Positions 16,486 to 25,301 of a DNA stretch of 64,000 nucleotides are shown here, in pieces. The notes beneath the pieces were generated by a model. The model ran no database searches. It was not told the DNA's origin and saw only the letters and a list, made by a program, of their open reading frames with translations. Source of the DNA: Nocardia carnea NBRC 14403 (GTDB lineage: Bacteria > Actinomycetota > Actinomycetes > Mycobacteriales > Mycobacteriaceae); NCBI RefSeq assembly GCF_000308515.1, contig NZ_BAFV01000121.1, positions 1 to 64,000 of the forward strand, in the 5' to 3' direction. A program made the translations under genes and the position numbers. Every line of letters begins with the position of its first letter. The stretch's first letter is position 1.

Positions 16486-17850
16486 TCAGTACTGGAAGTC
16501 GATCACCGCGGCATCGGGCCGTTCGGTGACCGGTGCGGCCAGCCCCTGTTCATCACAGATCCGCTGCAGCTGCTCGAGGGTTTCCTCGAGACCGGGACCC
16601 AGCCGTTTACCCGGGGTGAAGGTGGCCGGCAGATGGCGCATCCCCTGGATGACGCCGATGGTGTCGTAGTGCACCGTGCCCTCCGGGTCGCAGGTGTAGT
16701 CCGGCATCCGGTCGAGCACCGCCAGCAACATGGACTTGAAGACCGTCCGGGCCACGTTGGAGCCGATGCACCGGTGCACGCCCAGTCCGAAGCTGAAGTG
16801 CCGGTTTCCCTTCCGGTCCAAAACGATATCGTCGGCGTCGGGGAAGATGCTCTGGTCACGATTGGCCATCGCCCAGGACAACCACAGCCGTTCGCCCTCT
16901 TTGAATTCGGTGCCCTGATAGGTGCAATCGTCGGCAATGGTGCGGCCGTCGCCCGGGGCGGGCGTGAAATAGCGCAGGAATTCCTCGGTGGCGGGGTCCA
17001 GCAGGTCCTCGCGATCACGGCTGAGTTCCTCGCGCTGGTCCGGATTCTCCGCCAGCCACTCGAGGGAATGGGCGGTGAGCGCGGTGGTGGTGTCGAAGCC
17101 GCCGCCGATGAGCAGGCCCATCATCCCGAGCAGTTCCATATCGGGGGCCGGTTCACCGTCGATGCGCAGTTCGACGAGCGCTTTGATGAGGCCGGGCTTC
17201 GGGTTGCTCTTGGCCTCGTGCAGGCTGGTGAGGATATCGAGACCCATGGTCCGGTGCATTTCGGCGACCCGGGGGGCGTCGGGGGAGTCCTCCGGCGTGT
17301 AGACCGAGGCGTGTACCGGGTCGCTGTACACCGACCACTTCTTCAGCGGGATGCCCAGCATCGCCAGGGTCAGCACCGCGGGGACGATATTGGCGAGATC
17401 GTCCACGAAATCGATACGGCCGGTCTCGATCTTCTCGTCGATACTGGCCCGGACGATTTCGTCGATGAACGGCTGCCAGCGTTTCACCGCGGCGGGCGAC
17501 AGGTACGGATTGAGGATCGAGCGGTAGGTGCGGTGTTCGGGCTCGTCCATTTCCAGCATGCCACCGCGGACCAGCGCGGCCCGCTGCGCCTTCGGAATCG
17601 AGATGCCCTGGTACCCGCGGCGTTCGTTGTGTACGTCGTGGTCGACCGATACCTCGGGGCAGCGGGCGAGTTCGAAGACCGCGTTACCGCCCGCGGCGAC
17701 CCAGTGCCCATTGTAGGTATCCGTCCACGCCACCGGGCATTTCGCGTGCATCTCATGGGTGATTTCGGAGAACTTCTCCCGGTACTCGGGAGTGTGCCGA
17801 TCGAAGTGGTACCGATTCTGCTTGCGCTGGTCGTTATCCGTAGATGTCAC
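16486..17850 (-). CDS. Cytochrome P450
   Basis: About 454 aa. I-helix GGGFDTTTAL (about residue 235), ExxR as EEFLRY and the heme loop FSFGLGVHRCIG with Cys near residue 360 are all present. It would hydroxylate a lipophilic substrate using ferredoxin electrons. GTG 17850 is chosen since AAGGGA lies about 10 nt upstream; GTG 17874 is an alternative without RBS. It sits 65 bp before the amidohydrolase pair and 169 bp after an SDR, which fits oxidation followed by alcohol dehydrogenation in one pathway. Confidence 0.93.
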   Translation of the reverse strand: MTSTDNDQRKQNRYHFDRHTPEYREKFSEITHEMHAKCPVAWTDTYNGHWVAAGGNAVFELARCPEVSVDHDVHNERRGYQGISIPKAQRAALVRGGMLEMDEPEHRTYRSILNPYLSPAAVKRWQPFIDEIVRASIDEKIETGRIDFVDDLANIVPAVLTLAMLGIPLKKWSVYSDPVHASVYTPEDSPDAPRVAEMHRTMGLDILTSLHEAKSNPKPGLIKALVELRIDGEPAPDMELLGMMGLLIGGGFDTTTALTAHSLEWLAENPDQREELSRDREDLLDPATEEFLRYFTPAPGDGRTIADDCTYQGTEFKEGERLWLSWAMANRDQSIFPDADDIVLDRKGNRHFSFGLGVHRCIGSNVARTVFKSMLLAVLDRMPDYTCDPEGTVHYDTIGVIQGMRHLPATFTPGKRLGPGLEETLEQLQRICDEQGLAAPVTERPDAAVIDFQY

Positions 17851-18019
17851 GGTTTGTTGTCCCTTGCTGGTCACTGGTCGGCGAATCTTCGCCGGGGGCC
17901 CGGAACTCTGCGCCGCTCCGGGAATCGTCGGATTGCCGATTCGCCACCGGGCCGGCGGCGTGCGCGTCGATCGCCTGCGATATGCGCGCGCCGCCTGCGC
18001 CGGAGTGGCCGGGGGCGGC

Positions 18020-18880
18020 TCACATCTTGTGGTCGTACCACTTCAGGTAGCCGCCACCGTCGACACGCATCTGCATACCGGTGACGAAGCGGGCTTCGTC
18101 GGAGACGAGATACAGGATGGCGTTGGAGATATCGACCGGCTCGATCCACGGCGTCTTCATGGCCTGCTGGACATGGAAGGCGGGCTCGGCGTCGGCGCGC
18201 GTCGGATTCTCCAGGTCCGGCCGGAACGAGCGGTACATGGGCTCGCTCTGCAGCATGTCGGTATTGCAGTTGGTCGGGTGTACCGCGTTGGCGCGGATAC
18301 CGCGGGGCGCCAGGTGCCGGGCGATATCGAAGATGTAATACGACAATGCGCGCTTGGAGTGCACATAGGCCATACCGCCGAGATCCGAGCCCGGGTTGTC
18401 CATCTTGCCGGTGTCGATCATGGCGGCGGTGGAACCGGTGGCGATGATGGACGCGCCCTCACCGAGGTGGGGAAGCGCGGCTTGGATGGCGTTGATGGTG
18501 CCGACGAGGTTCGTATTGATGACATCGATCCACGCCTGGATATCGGGCCGGCCCTTCATACCGGCGACACCGGCCTGGGCGATGACGATATCGAGCTTGC
18601 CGAGTTCGGCGACCCCGGCGTCCAGTGCCGTCTTCAGCGCGACGGCATCGCGGACATCGGTCTGGGTCGCGACGATACGGCGGCCGGTCTTCTCGACCAG
18701 GCGCACGGTTTCCTCGAGGTCTTCGGGTGTGGCCAGCGGGTAACCGATGGTCGACATGTTCTGGCACAGGTCGACGGCGATGATATCGGCGCCTTCCTCC
18801 GCCAGTCGTACGGCGTGGCTGCGGCCCTGACCGCGCGCGGCGCCCGTGATGAATGCGACCTTGCCCTCAACACGTCCCAC
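18020..18880 (-). CDS. Mycofactocin-coupled SDR family oxidoreductase
   Basis: 286 aa SDR with TGAARGQGRSHAVRLAEEGA at the N-terminus, a VDLCQNM segment and a long insert, catalytic YVHSK (about residue 167) and AVHPTNCNTDML. These are the marks of the SDR subfamily that holds NAD tightly and passes electrons to mycofactocin. The mycofactocin genes are not in this window. GTG start at 18880 behind AAGGGA. First gene of the leftward train, so it is probably the first to be transcribed from the control region at 18881-19377. Confidence 0.9.
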   Translation of the reverse strand: MGRVEGKVAFITGAARGQGRSHAVRLAEEGADIIAVDLCQNMSTIGYPLATPEDLEETVRLVEKTGRRIVATQTDVRDAVALKTALDAGVAELGKLDIVIAQAGVAGMKGRPDIQAWIDVINTNLVGTINAIQAALPHLGEGASIIATGSTAAMIDTGKMDNPGSDLGGMAYVHSKRALSYYIFDIARHLAPRGIRANAVHPTNCNTDMLQSEPMYRSFRPDLENPTRADAEPAFHVQQAMKTPWIEPVDISNAILYLVSDEARFVTGMQMRVDGGGYLKWYDHKM

Positions 18881-19046
18881 AGCATTCCCTTTCGATCTGT
18901 TTTCTAGACACCTGCCCGGGTGTGCCGGGCCGCCGGAAGCGGCGGCACGGGGCAGGGTGCGCGGCGATTGCCACGCGTCGATCCGGCCGCGGCCCCGATG
19001 CGGTGTCGACCCAGCACCGCCGGGTACCGGTTGCGGACGTACGGCT

Positions 19047-19088
19047 GTTCTCGTATGCGAAAAGAACTGCGTTTTCGCATACGAGAAC
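19047..19088. promoter_or_regulatory. Paired operator: perfect 17-bp inverted repeat
   Basis: GTTCTCGTATGCGAAAA (19047-19063) is repeated exactly in inverted orientation at 19072-19088, with an 8-nt spacer. Each arm is itself a near-palindrome (TTCTCG-TATG-CGAAAA), so this looks like two mirror-image dimer sites 25 bp apart, a layout used by TetR-type repressors binding as paired dimers. It sits 167 bp before the SDR start and 290 bp before the CoA ligase start. Confidence 0.7.
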
Positions 19089-19226
19089 GGTACTCTACCT
19101 GTGGGGTCGGCGGCAAGGTTTTGCGAGAAGCCTGGTCGGCTCGGCCGATTCGGGCCGGCGTGCCACTTCGGGCGCTCTGCCTCGCATGATGGTCCCAGTG
19201 TTCGGGGGCCGGTCGGCGATTTCGGC

Positions 19227-19245
19227 ATTTTCTTTGCAAGAGAAT
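19227..19245. promoter_or_regulatory. Imperfect inverted repeat in the control region
   Basis: ATTTTCT (19227-19233) and AGAGAAT (19239-19245) with one mismatch and a 5-nt spacer. The geometry matches 4237-4257 and the half-site AGAGAAT matches the other candidate TetR sites. Possible weaker operator for the rightward train. Confidence 0.4.
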
Positions 19246-19284
19246 TGAATTTTCACCAGTCGGCGGTGCCGATATCGCCGCGGG

Positions 19285-19304
19285 TGCCCGGGCCGGCCCG
19301 GGCA
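19285..19304. repeat. Perfect 20-bp GC palindrome
   Basis: A self-complementary 20-mer of only G/C apart from the two end bases (core CCCGGGCCGGCCCGGG) lies 74 bp before the CoA ligase ATG. It could be a hairpin in the leader mRNA or a protein site. High local GC makes such palindromes less surprising, but a perfect 20-mer is rare. Confidence 0.5.
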
Positions 19305-19377
19305 GTGGACCGACGATTCCGCCGGCGCGAAAGGGGTGAACGGTTATGACGATCCGAGGCGTACGAGGTGAGCACCG

Positions 19378-20925
19378 ATGACCCGCATCGTTCCGGACGA
19401 CCTGCGGCAGCGCTACGAATCGGCCGGCTGGTGGACCCGCGACACCATGGGGGATCTGCTGAGCCGCTCGCTGGCGGCCGCGCCCGGCACCGTGTTCCGG
19501 GTGTATTCCGATATCCGGCCGTGGCAGGGCACATTCGCCGATGTGGAACGTCTGGCGCGTCGCCTGGCCGCGGGTCTGCGGGATCGTGGCGTGGGGCCCG
19601 GCGATGTGATCGCATTCCAGCTGCCGAATTGGATGGAGGCCGCGGCGACCTTCTGGGCGGCGTCGTTCCTCGGCGCGGCGGTGGTGCCGGTGGTGCATTT
19701 CTACGGCCCCGCCGAACTGGCGCATATCCTGCGCGTTTCGCGGCCGAAGGTCTTCATCACCATGGCGGAGTTCGGCACCCGGACCCATGATCCCGAGCTC
19801 TCCGCGGACGTGCCTATCGTCGGTGTGGTGGGTGGGGATTTCGACGAGCTGCTCGCCGCGGATCCGATGCCGGGTGTACTACCTGCGGATCCGGCCGGTC
19901 CTGCGCTCATCGCCTTCACCTCCGGTACCACCAGTGCGCCCAAGGGGGTGGTACACAGTCATCAGACTCTCGGCTGCGAAACACTCCAGCTCGCCGAGCG
20001 CAACCGCGACGATCGCGGTGAACAGCTCACCGCGACCCCGGTCGGTCATTTCATCGGGATGGTGGGTGCGCTCCTGCTGCCGGTACTGCACGGCCGTCCG
20101 GTCCATATGCTCGACGTCTGGGATCCCGGCCGGGCGCTGGCCCTGATGAAGGATCGGGGGCTGGTCGTGGGCGGCGGGCCGCCGTACTTCGTGACCAGCA
20201 TGGTCGAACACTCCGATTACACACCGGAGCATCTCGCCCATATGAAGTATGTCGGGCTGGGTGGTTCGGCGGTGCCGGCGGCGGTGACCCGCATGCTCAC
20301 CGAGCTCGGTGTGGTGGCGTTCCGGGCCTACGGCAGTACCGAGCATCCGTCGATCACCGCTTCGGCGCTGGACGCGCCGCCGCGGGAGCGGCTCGACACC
20401 GATGGCCGGGTGATGCCCGGAGTGGAGATCCGGATCGCGTCGGACGGGGAGATTCTCAGCCGGGGCCCGGATCTGTGTCTGGGATATACCGATCCGGATC
20501 TCACCGCGCGGGTCTTCGATGACGAGGGCTGGTATCACACCGGGGATATAGGAGTATTGGATCCGTCCGGGTGCCTGACCATCACCGATCGCAAGGCCGA
20601 TGTGATCATCCGCGGTGGCGAGAACGTCGGTGCGCGCGAGGTCGAGGATGTGCTCGATGCGATGCCGCAGGTGGCCGAGTCCGTGGTGATCGCCCTGCCC
20701 GACAGCCGGTTCGGTGAGGTCGTGGGGGCCGTGCTGCGCTTGAATCCAGGCTGTGTGCTGCCTTCGCGAGCCGAAGTCCGCGCTTTCTTCGAGCGGGCGG
20801 GGGTGGCGCGGCAGAAGTTGCCCGCGCGGTTGTTCGAGGCCACCGACTTCCCGCGGACCCCGAGCGGCAAGATCCAGAAACATTTGGTCCGGAAGGGTAT
20901 TGCGGCATCCATCCTGCGAGAATAA
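19378..20925 (+). CDS. Acyl-CoA ligase, AMP-binding (cyclic-acid CoA ligase-like)
   Basis: 515 aa ANL ligase. Motifs: TSGTTSAPKGVVHSH near residue 180, AYGSTEHPS near 320, YHTGDIG near 383, RKADVIIRGGENV near 402, and the C-terminal lysine motif PSGKIQKH near 500. The N-terminal RQRYESAGWWTRDTMGDLL block resembles ligases for cyclohexane-carboxylate-type acids, which is only a hint. It would activate the pathway substrate to its CoA thioester. First gene of the rightward train; the stop codon lies inside an operator-like palindrome (20918-20932). Confidence 0.9.
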   Translation: MTRIVPDDLRQRYESAGWWTRDTMGDLLSRSLAAAPGTVFRVYSDIRPWQGTFADVERLARRLAAGLRDRGVGPGDVIAFQLPNWMEAAATFWAASFLGAAVVPVVHFYGPAELAHILRVSRPKVFITMAEFGTRTHDPELSADVPIVGVVGGDFDELLAADPMPGVLPADPAGPALIAFTSGTTSAPKGVVHSHQTLGCETLQLAERNRDDRGEQLTATPVGHFIGMVGALLLPVLHGRPVHMLDVWDPGRALALMKDRGLVVGGGPPYFVTSMVEHSDYTPEHLAHMKYVGLGGSAVPAAVTRMLTELGVVAFRAYGSTEHPSITASALDAPPRERLDTDGRVMPGVEIRIASDGEILSRGPDLCLGYTDPDLTARVFDDEGWYHTGDIGVLDPSGCLTITDRKADVIIRGGENVGAREVEDVLDAMPQVAESVVIALPDSRFGEVVGAVLRLNPGCVLPSRAEVRAFFERAGVARQKLPARLFEATDFPRTPSGKIQKHLVRKGIAASILRE

Positions 20926-20932
20926 GATTCTC
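20918..20932. promoter_or_regulatory. Operator-like palindrome GAGAAT-N3-ATTCTC
   Basis: GAGAAT (20918-20923) and ATTCTC (20927-20932) have exactly the geometry of 3365-3379. The site overlaps the stop codon of the CoA ligase gene and lies 108 bp before the GTG of the KstD-like gene, so an internal regulated promoter is likely here. Confidence 0.58.
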
Positions 20933-21039
20933 TTAAAGGGAGATTAGCGTTTTACGCGAGTCGGTCCGGCTCGTGCCCCGCACGACAGCCCGCCGGACCG
21001 GCGCCCCCGACTCCGCCTGCTCGCCGAAAGGACAGCGCA

Positions 21040-22689
21040 GTGCCATCGCACCAGTCGCCGGTTGCCGGATCCGATCCAACGATCTGGGACGAACAGACCG
21101 ATATCGTCGTCCTGGGCACCGGTGCCGCGGGCCTCACCGCGGCGCTCACCGCCGCGACCGAAGGTGCTGCGGTGGCAGTGTTCGAGAAGGCGCCCACGGT
21201 CGGCGGAACCAGCGCGGTCTCCGGCGGATTGGCCTGGATACCCGCGCATTCACGGGCCGAACGTGAGCTCACGGTCGCCGACGCATTGGCCTATCTCGGT
21301 GCACAGTCGCTGGATTCGATGGATGACGAACTGGTCGAGGTGTTCGTCCGCACCGGCGCGCGGATGCTCGATTACGTCGAACAGCACAGCGGTGTGACAT
21401 TCGAGGTGGCCGAAGGTTTTCCCGACTACAAACCGGAGCTGCCCGGTGGACGGCCCACCGGCGGCCGGTCCATCGGCCCGGCCGCCTACGATCTGGCCCG
21501 GCTCGGGGAATGGCGGGAGCGCCTCACCACTTTCCCGCTGGACTGGAGCAATGTCGGATTCGACGCCGAAACCCGGGCCCGGCTGCGCGCCGTCCTGGGG
21601 GATGCGTCCGCCGATGTCTGTGTCGCCGGTCAGGCGCTGGTGGCGGGGCTGCTCGAGGGCGTGCTGGCGGCGGGGATCACGCCGCGTACCGGTGCGCGCG
21701 GGGTGGAACTGATCGCGGAGAACGGGGCGATCGCCGGGGTGCGGGTCACCGTCGGCGGACGGGATATCGCGGTCCGGGCGCGGCGCGGTGTCGTGCTGGC
21801 GACCGGTGGTTTCGAATGGGATACCGGATTGGTCAAAGCATTTCTGCGAGGGCCGATGACCGGACCGGTATCGCCACCGAACAACACCGGCGACGGATTG
21901 CGGATGGCCATGGCGCACGGCGCCGACCTCGGCAATATGGGCGAGGCCTGGTGGGTGCCGGTGGTGCAGTTGCCGGGCGATACGATCGACGGGCACCAGC
22001 GCAGCCGCAGCGTCCGGCTGGAACGCACCCGCCCGCGCAGCATCATCGTGAACCGGGCCGGGAAACGGTTCGTCAACGAAGCCGCCGAATACAACTCGAT
22101 GGCGGGCGCCTTCCACTACCTCGATCCACGCGGCGGCTACGTCAACAATCCCGGCTGGATGGTGTTCGACGCCGAACATCTGCGCCGGTACGGATTCCTG
22201 GGCGTGGAACCCGGCGGCGCGGCCCCGGACTGGTTCTGTGAATCGGCCGATCTCGCCGAACTCGGCGCCCGGACCGGTATCGACCCGGAGGGCCTGCAGC
22301 ACACCGTGGCGGGCTGGAACCGAGCCGTGGCTGCGGGAGCGGATCCCCAGTTCGGCCGCGGCGCCAGCGAATACGACGGCTACTGGGGTGATCCCGATGC
22401 CGAAACCGTCGCGGGTCGCACGCTGGGGCCCGTCGATACCGGCCCGTACTACGCCGTTCCCGTGACGGTCGGTGCCATGGGAACCAAAGGCGGGCCGCGG
22501 ACCGATCGCGACGCCCGGGTCCGGCATATCGGCGGGGCGGTGATTCCGGGGTTGTACGCGGTCGGCAATGCGATGGCCGGGGTGACCGGCCGCGCCTACG
22601 GCGGTGCCGGCGGAACCCTCGGCCCGGGCATGGTTTTCGGGTTCCGGGCCGGATACAACGCGGCCACCGGGGAGTCGGCCAAGTGCTGA
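21040..22689 (+). CDS. FAD-dependent dehydrogenase, KstD-like (first copy)
   Basis: 549 aa flavoprotein of the 3-ketosteroid-delta1-dehydrogenase/fumarate reductase group. The FAD Rossmann motif VVLGTGAAGLTAAL is near residue 24 and a second FAD segment (GLYAVGNAMAGVTGRAYGG) near 505. The KstD C-terminal active-site block PYYAVPVTVGAMGTKGG is near 468. It would remove hydrogen from a cyclic ketone to make an enone or help form an aromatic ring. GTG 21040 follows GAAAGGA. A second, diverged copy lies five genes downstream. Confidence 0.9.
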   Translation: MPSHQSPVAGSDPTIWDEQTDIVVLGTGAAGLTAALTAATEGAAVAVFEKAPTVGGTSAVSGGLAWIPAHSRAERELTVADALAYLGAQSLDSMDDELVEVFVRTGARMLDYVEQHSGVTFEVAEGFPDYKPELPGGRPTGGRSIGPAAYDLARLGEWRERLTTFPLDWSNVGFDAETRARLRAVLGDASADVCVAGQALVAGLLEGVLAAGITPRTGARGVELIAENGAIAGVRVTVGGRDIAVRARRGVVLATGGFEWDTGLVKAFLRGPMTGPVSPPNNTGDGLRMAMAHGADLGNMGEAWWVPVVQLPGDTIDGHQRSRSVRLERTRPRSIIVNRAGKRFVNEAAEYNSMAGAFHYLDPRGGYVNNPGWMVFDAEHLRRYGFLGVEPGGAAPDWFCESADLAELGARTGIDPEGLQHTVAGWNRAVAAGADPQFGRGASEYDGYWGDPDAETVAGRTLGPVDTGPYYAVPVTVGAMGTKGGPRTDRDARVRHIGGAVIPGLYAVGNAMAGVTGRAYGGAGGTLGPGMVFGFRAGYNAATGESAKC

Positions 22690-22765
22690 ACCCGTCCTCG
22701 GTGCCGGGCGACACGGCGCGAGGTGCGGGCCGACAGGCGTGGGCGAACGGATAGGGAAGGTAGCA

Positions 22766-23644
22766 GTGTCGGAATACGAGAGCGTGTGGTGCGATCTGCA
22801 GGGGGTCGCGTTCAGCCAGGGATACCTGGATGTGGCGGGAGTGCGGACGCGCTACCTGCACGCCGGTGACCGGAACAAACCGGCATTGGTCTTCCTGCAC
22901 GGCTCCGGCGGGCACGCCGAGGCCTATATCCGGAACCTGGCGGCGCATGCCGGGCATTTCTCGACCTGGTCGATCGATATGCTCGGGCACGGTTACACCG
23001 ATAAACCCGGGCATCCGCTCGAGGTCGAGCATTATGTGCGGCATCTGATCGCATTCCTCGACACCATCGGCGCCCCCCGCGCCCATATCAGCGGGGAATC
23101 CCTGGGTGGCTGGGTGGCGGCCCGCGCTGCCTGTGACCACCCCGGACGGGTCGACCGGCTGGTCCTCAACACCGCCGGCGGTTCCCAGGCCGATCCCGAG
23201 GTCATGGCGCGGATCGTGACCCTGTCCATGGCCGCGGCCGCCGATCCCACGTGGGAGACGGTGCAGGCCCGTATCAAATGGCTGATGGCGGACAAATCCA
23301 AGGATTACGACGATATCGTCGCGAGCCGGCAGCGGATCTACCGGCAACCCGGATTCGTCGATGCCATGCGCGACATCATGGCGCTCCAGGATCCGCAGAT
23401 CCGGGCCCGCAACCTGCTGGGGCCGCGGGAGTACGGCGCGATCACCGCACCGACGCTGGTGGTGTGGACCAGCGACGACCCCACCGCCGACGTCACCGAA
23501 GGTAAACGGATCGCCTCGATGATCCCCGGCGCCCGGTTCGAAGTGCTGCCGGACTGCGGGCATTGGCCGCAATACGAATCGCCGGCGGCGTTCAACGCCC
23601 TTCATCTCGAATTCCTGCTGGGTGGTGGATATGGAAACCGGTAA
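22766..23644 (+). CDS. Alpha/beta hydrolase, MhpC/HsaD-like C-C hydrolase
   Basis: 292 aa. FLHGSGGHAEAY (oxyanion), nucleophile SGESLGGW (about residue 112), acid near TSDDPTADV and His in CGHWPQYESP are all in place. Size and neighbours (MhpA- and MhpB-like genes directly downstream) point to the hydrolase that splits the meta-cleavage product. GTG 22766 sits behind GGGAAGG. It overlaps the next gene by 14 bp. Confidence 0.88.
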   Translation: MSEYESVWCDLQGVAFSQGYLDVAGVRTRYLHAGDRNKPALVFLHGSGGHAEAYIRNLAAHAGHFSTWSIDMLGHGYTDKPGHPLEVEHYVRHLIAFLDTIGAPRAHISGESLGGWVAARAACDHPGRVDRLVLNTAGGSQADPEVMARIVTLSMAAAADPTWETVQARIKWLMADKSKDYDDIVASRQRIYRQPGFVDAMRDIMALQDPQIRARNLLGPREYGAITAPTLVVWTSDDPTADVTEGKRIASMIPGARFEVLPDCGHWPQYESPAAFNALHLEFLLGGGYGNR

Positions 23645-25301
23645 CGGCGGCACCCCCGCCCGCTACGACGTTCTCGTCGTCGGCGCGGGCCCGGTCGGGC
23701 TGACCATCTGCAATATGCTGGGCCGCTACGGTGTGCGGACCCTGCTGGTGGAGGAGCGGCCCGCCCTCATCGACTATCCGCGCGGTGTCGGTATCGACGA
23801 CGAATCGCTGCGCACCCTGCAATCCACCGGTCTGGTGGAGCAGATCCTGCCGCATACCAACCCGAACCAGATCATGCGGTTCGTCGACGGTGACCGGCGG
23901 CTGCTGGCCGAGATCGCGCCCACCGACCAGCAGTTCGGGTGGCCCAAACGCAGCGGTTTCATCCAGCCGCTGGTCGATGCCGAACTGCTGCGCGGGCTGG
24001 ACCGGTACGACTGCGTCGATATCCGCTGGGCCACCGCGATGACCGACTGCCACGACACCGGCGACGAGGTCCGGGTGCGGCTGGATACCGCCGACGGGCC
24101 GGAAACGGTTCACGCCCGTTATGTGGTGGGCAGTGACGGCGGGCGCAGCGCCACCCGGCACACCATGAGCGTGAGTTTCGAGGGCACCACATCCTCGACC
24201 CGCTGGCTCGTGGTCGATATCGACGGTGATCCGCTCGGCCATCCGAACGTCGAGGTCGGGGCGGATCCGGTGCGGCCGAATGTATCCATTTCGCTGGCGC
24301 ACGGGGTCCGGCGGTTCGAATTCCTGCTGCATCCCGGCGAAACCGATGAAGACGCCGAAACCCCGGAATTCCTGGCCCGGCTGCTCGAACCGTTCGTCCC
24401 GTACCCGGAGCGGCTGGATGTGATCCGGCGGCGGGTCTACACCCATCACTCCCGCATCGCCGGTGAATTCCGGAAGGGCCGGTTACTGCTGGCGGGGGAT
24501 GCCGCGCACCTGATGCCGGTCTGGCAGGGGCAGGGTTACAACAGCGGGATCCGGGATGCGGCGAACCTGGGCTGGAAGCTCGCGGCCGTGGCCTCCGGGC
24601 TGGCCGGGGATGCCCTGCTCGACAGTTACGACCAGGAGCGGCGGAAACACGCACGCGCGATGATCGACCTGTCGACCATGGTCGGGCGGGTCATCTCACC
24701 GACGAATGAGCGGGTCGCTGCGGTGCGGGATGTGGCGGTGCGTGCGCTGGCCGCGGTACCGCCATTGAAACGTTACGTCCTGGGGATGCGGTTCAAACCC
24801 ATGCCGCGCTACGACCGTGGCGCGGTGGTGCACGGCTGGTCCCGGTCGCCGAATTCGGCGGTCGGCACCCTGTTCGTCCAGCCGCGGGTCGCCACCCGGA
24901 CCCGGCCCGATGTACTGCTGGACGAAACGCTCGGCCCCTGGTTCGCCGTGCTGTGCTGGAACAATCAGCCGCGGAAAGTGCTGGGGGATATCGAGTTCGC
25001 GCGCTGGAAAGCGCTGGGCGCCCGGTTCGTGGAGGCCCGGCCGGCGACTCAACTGCACTGGACCGGCCACGACGACCCCGATGTGCTCGTGGTCGGCGAT
25101 CACACCGGCGTCCTGAAGAAATGGTTCGACGGGCAGCTCGATTCGGTGCTGTTCCTGCGGCCGGACCGGTTCGTGGCCGGTGCCTGTATCGCCCAGCATG
25201 CCCCTGAACTCGGTGCGGCACTGCGGGACACGCTCACCCTGACTCCGGGAGGTACCGATGCCGCTGGCCGTATGCTGCGTCTCGCACAGCCCGCTCCTTG
25301 A
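23631..25301 (+). CDS. FAD-dependent aromatic hydroxylase, MhpA-like
   Basis: 556 aa flavoprotein monooxygenase. VLVVGAGPVGLTICNMLGRY lies at the N-terminus, a DG motif segment (YVVGSDGGRSATRH) near residue 165, and GDAAHLMPVWQGQGYNSG near 290. The C-terminal thioredoxin-like domain of the MhpA/PheA group is present. It would hydroxylate a phenolic ring to a catechol using NAD(P)H and O2. ATG 23631 overlaps the hydrolase gene; GTG 23622 is an alternative. It overlaps the MhpB-like gene by 44 bp, so expression is coupled. Confidence 0.9.
   Translation: METGNGGTPARYDVLVVGAGPVGLTICNMLGRYGVRTLLVEERPALIDYPRGVGIDDESLRTLQSTGLVEQILPHTNPNQIMRFVDGDRRLLAEIAPTDQQFGWPKRSGFIQPLVDAELLRGLDRYDCVDIRWATAMTDCHDTGDEVRVRLDTADGPETVHARYVVGSDGGRSATRHTMSVSFEGTTSSTRWLVVDIDGDPLGHPNVEVGADPVRPNVSISLAHGVRRFEFLLHPGETDEDAETPEFLARLLEPFVPYPERLDVIRRRVYTHHSRIAGEFRKGRLLLAGDAAHLMPVWQGQGYNSGIRDAANLGWKLAAVASGLAGDALLDSYDQERRKHARAMIDLSTMVGRVISPTNERVAAVRDVAVRALAAVPPLKRYVLGMRFKPMPRYDRGAVVHGWSRSPNSAVGTLFVQPRVATRTRPDVLLDETLGPWFAVLCWNNQPRKVLGDIEFARWKALGARFVEARPATQLHWTGHDDPDVLVVGDHTGVLKKWFDGQLDSVLFLRPDRFVAGACIAQHAPELGAALRDTLTLTPGGTDAAGRMLRLAQPAP

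Larger units (their letters stand above)
18881..19377. other. Central divergent control region of the catabolic island
   Basis: 497 bp with no credible gene. It separates the leftward six-gene train from the rightward train. It contains a 17-bp perfect inverted repeat (19047-19088), a weaker ATTTTCT/AGAGAAT repeat (19227-19245) and a perfect 20-bp GC palindrome (19285-19304). Confidence 0.75.
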
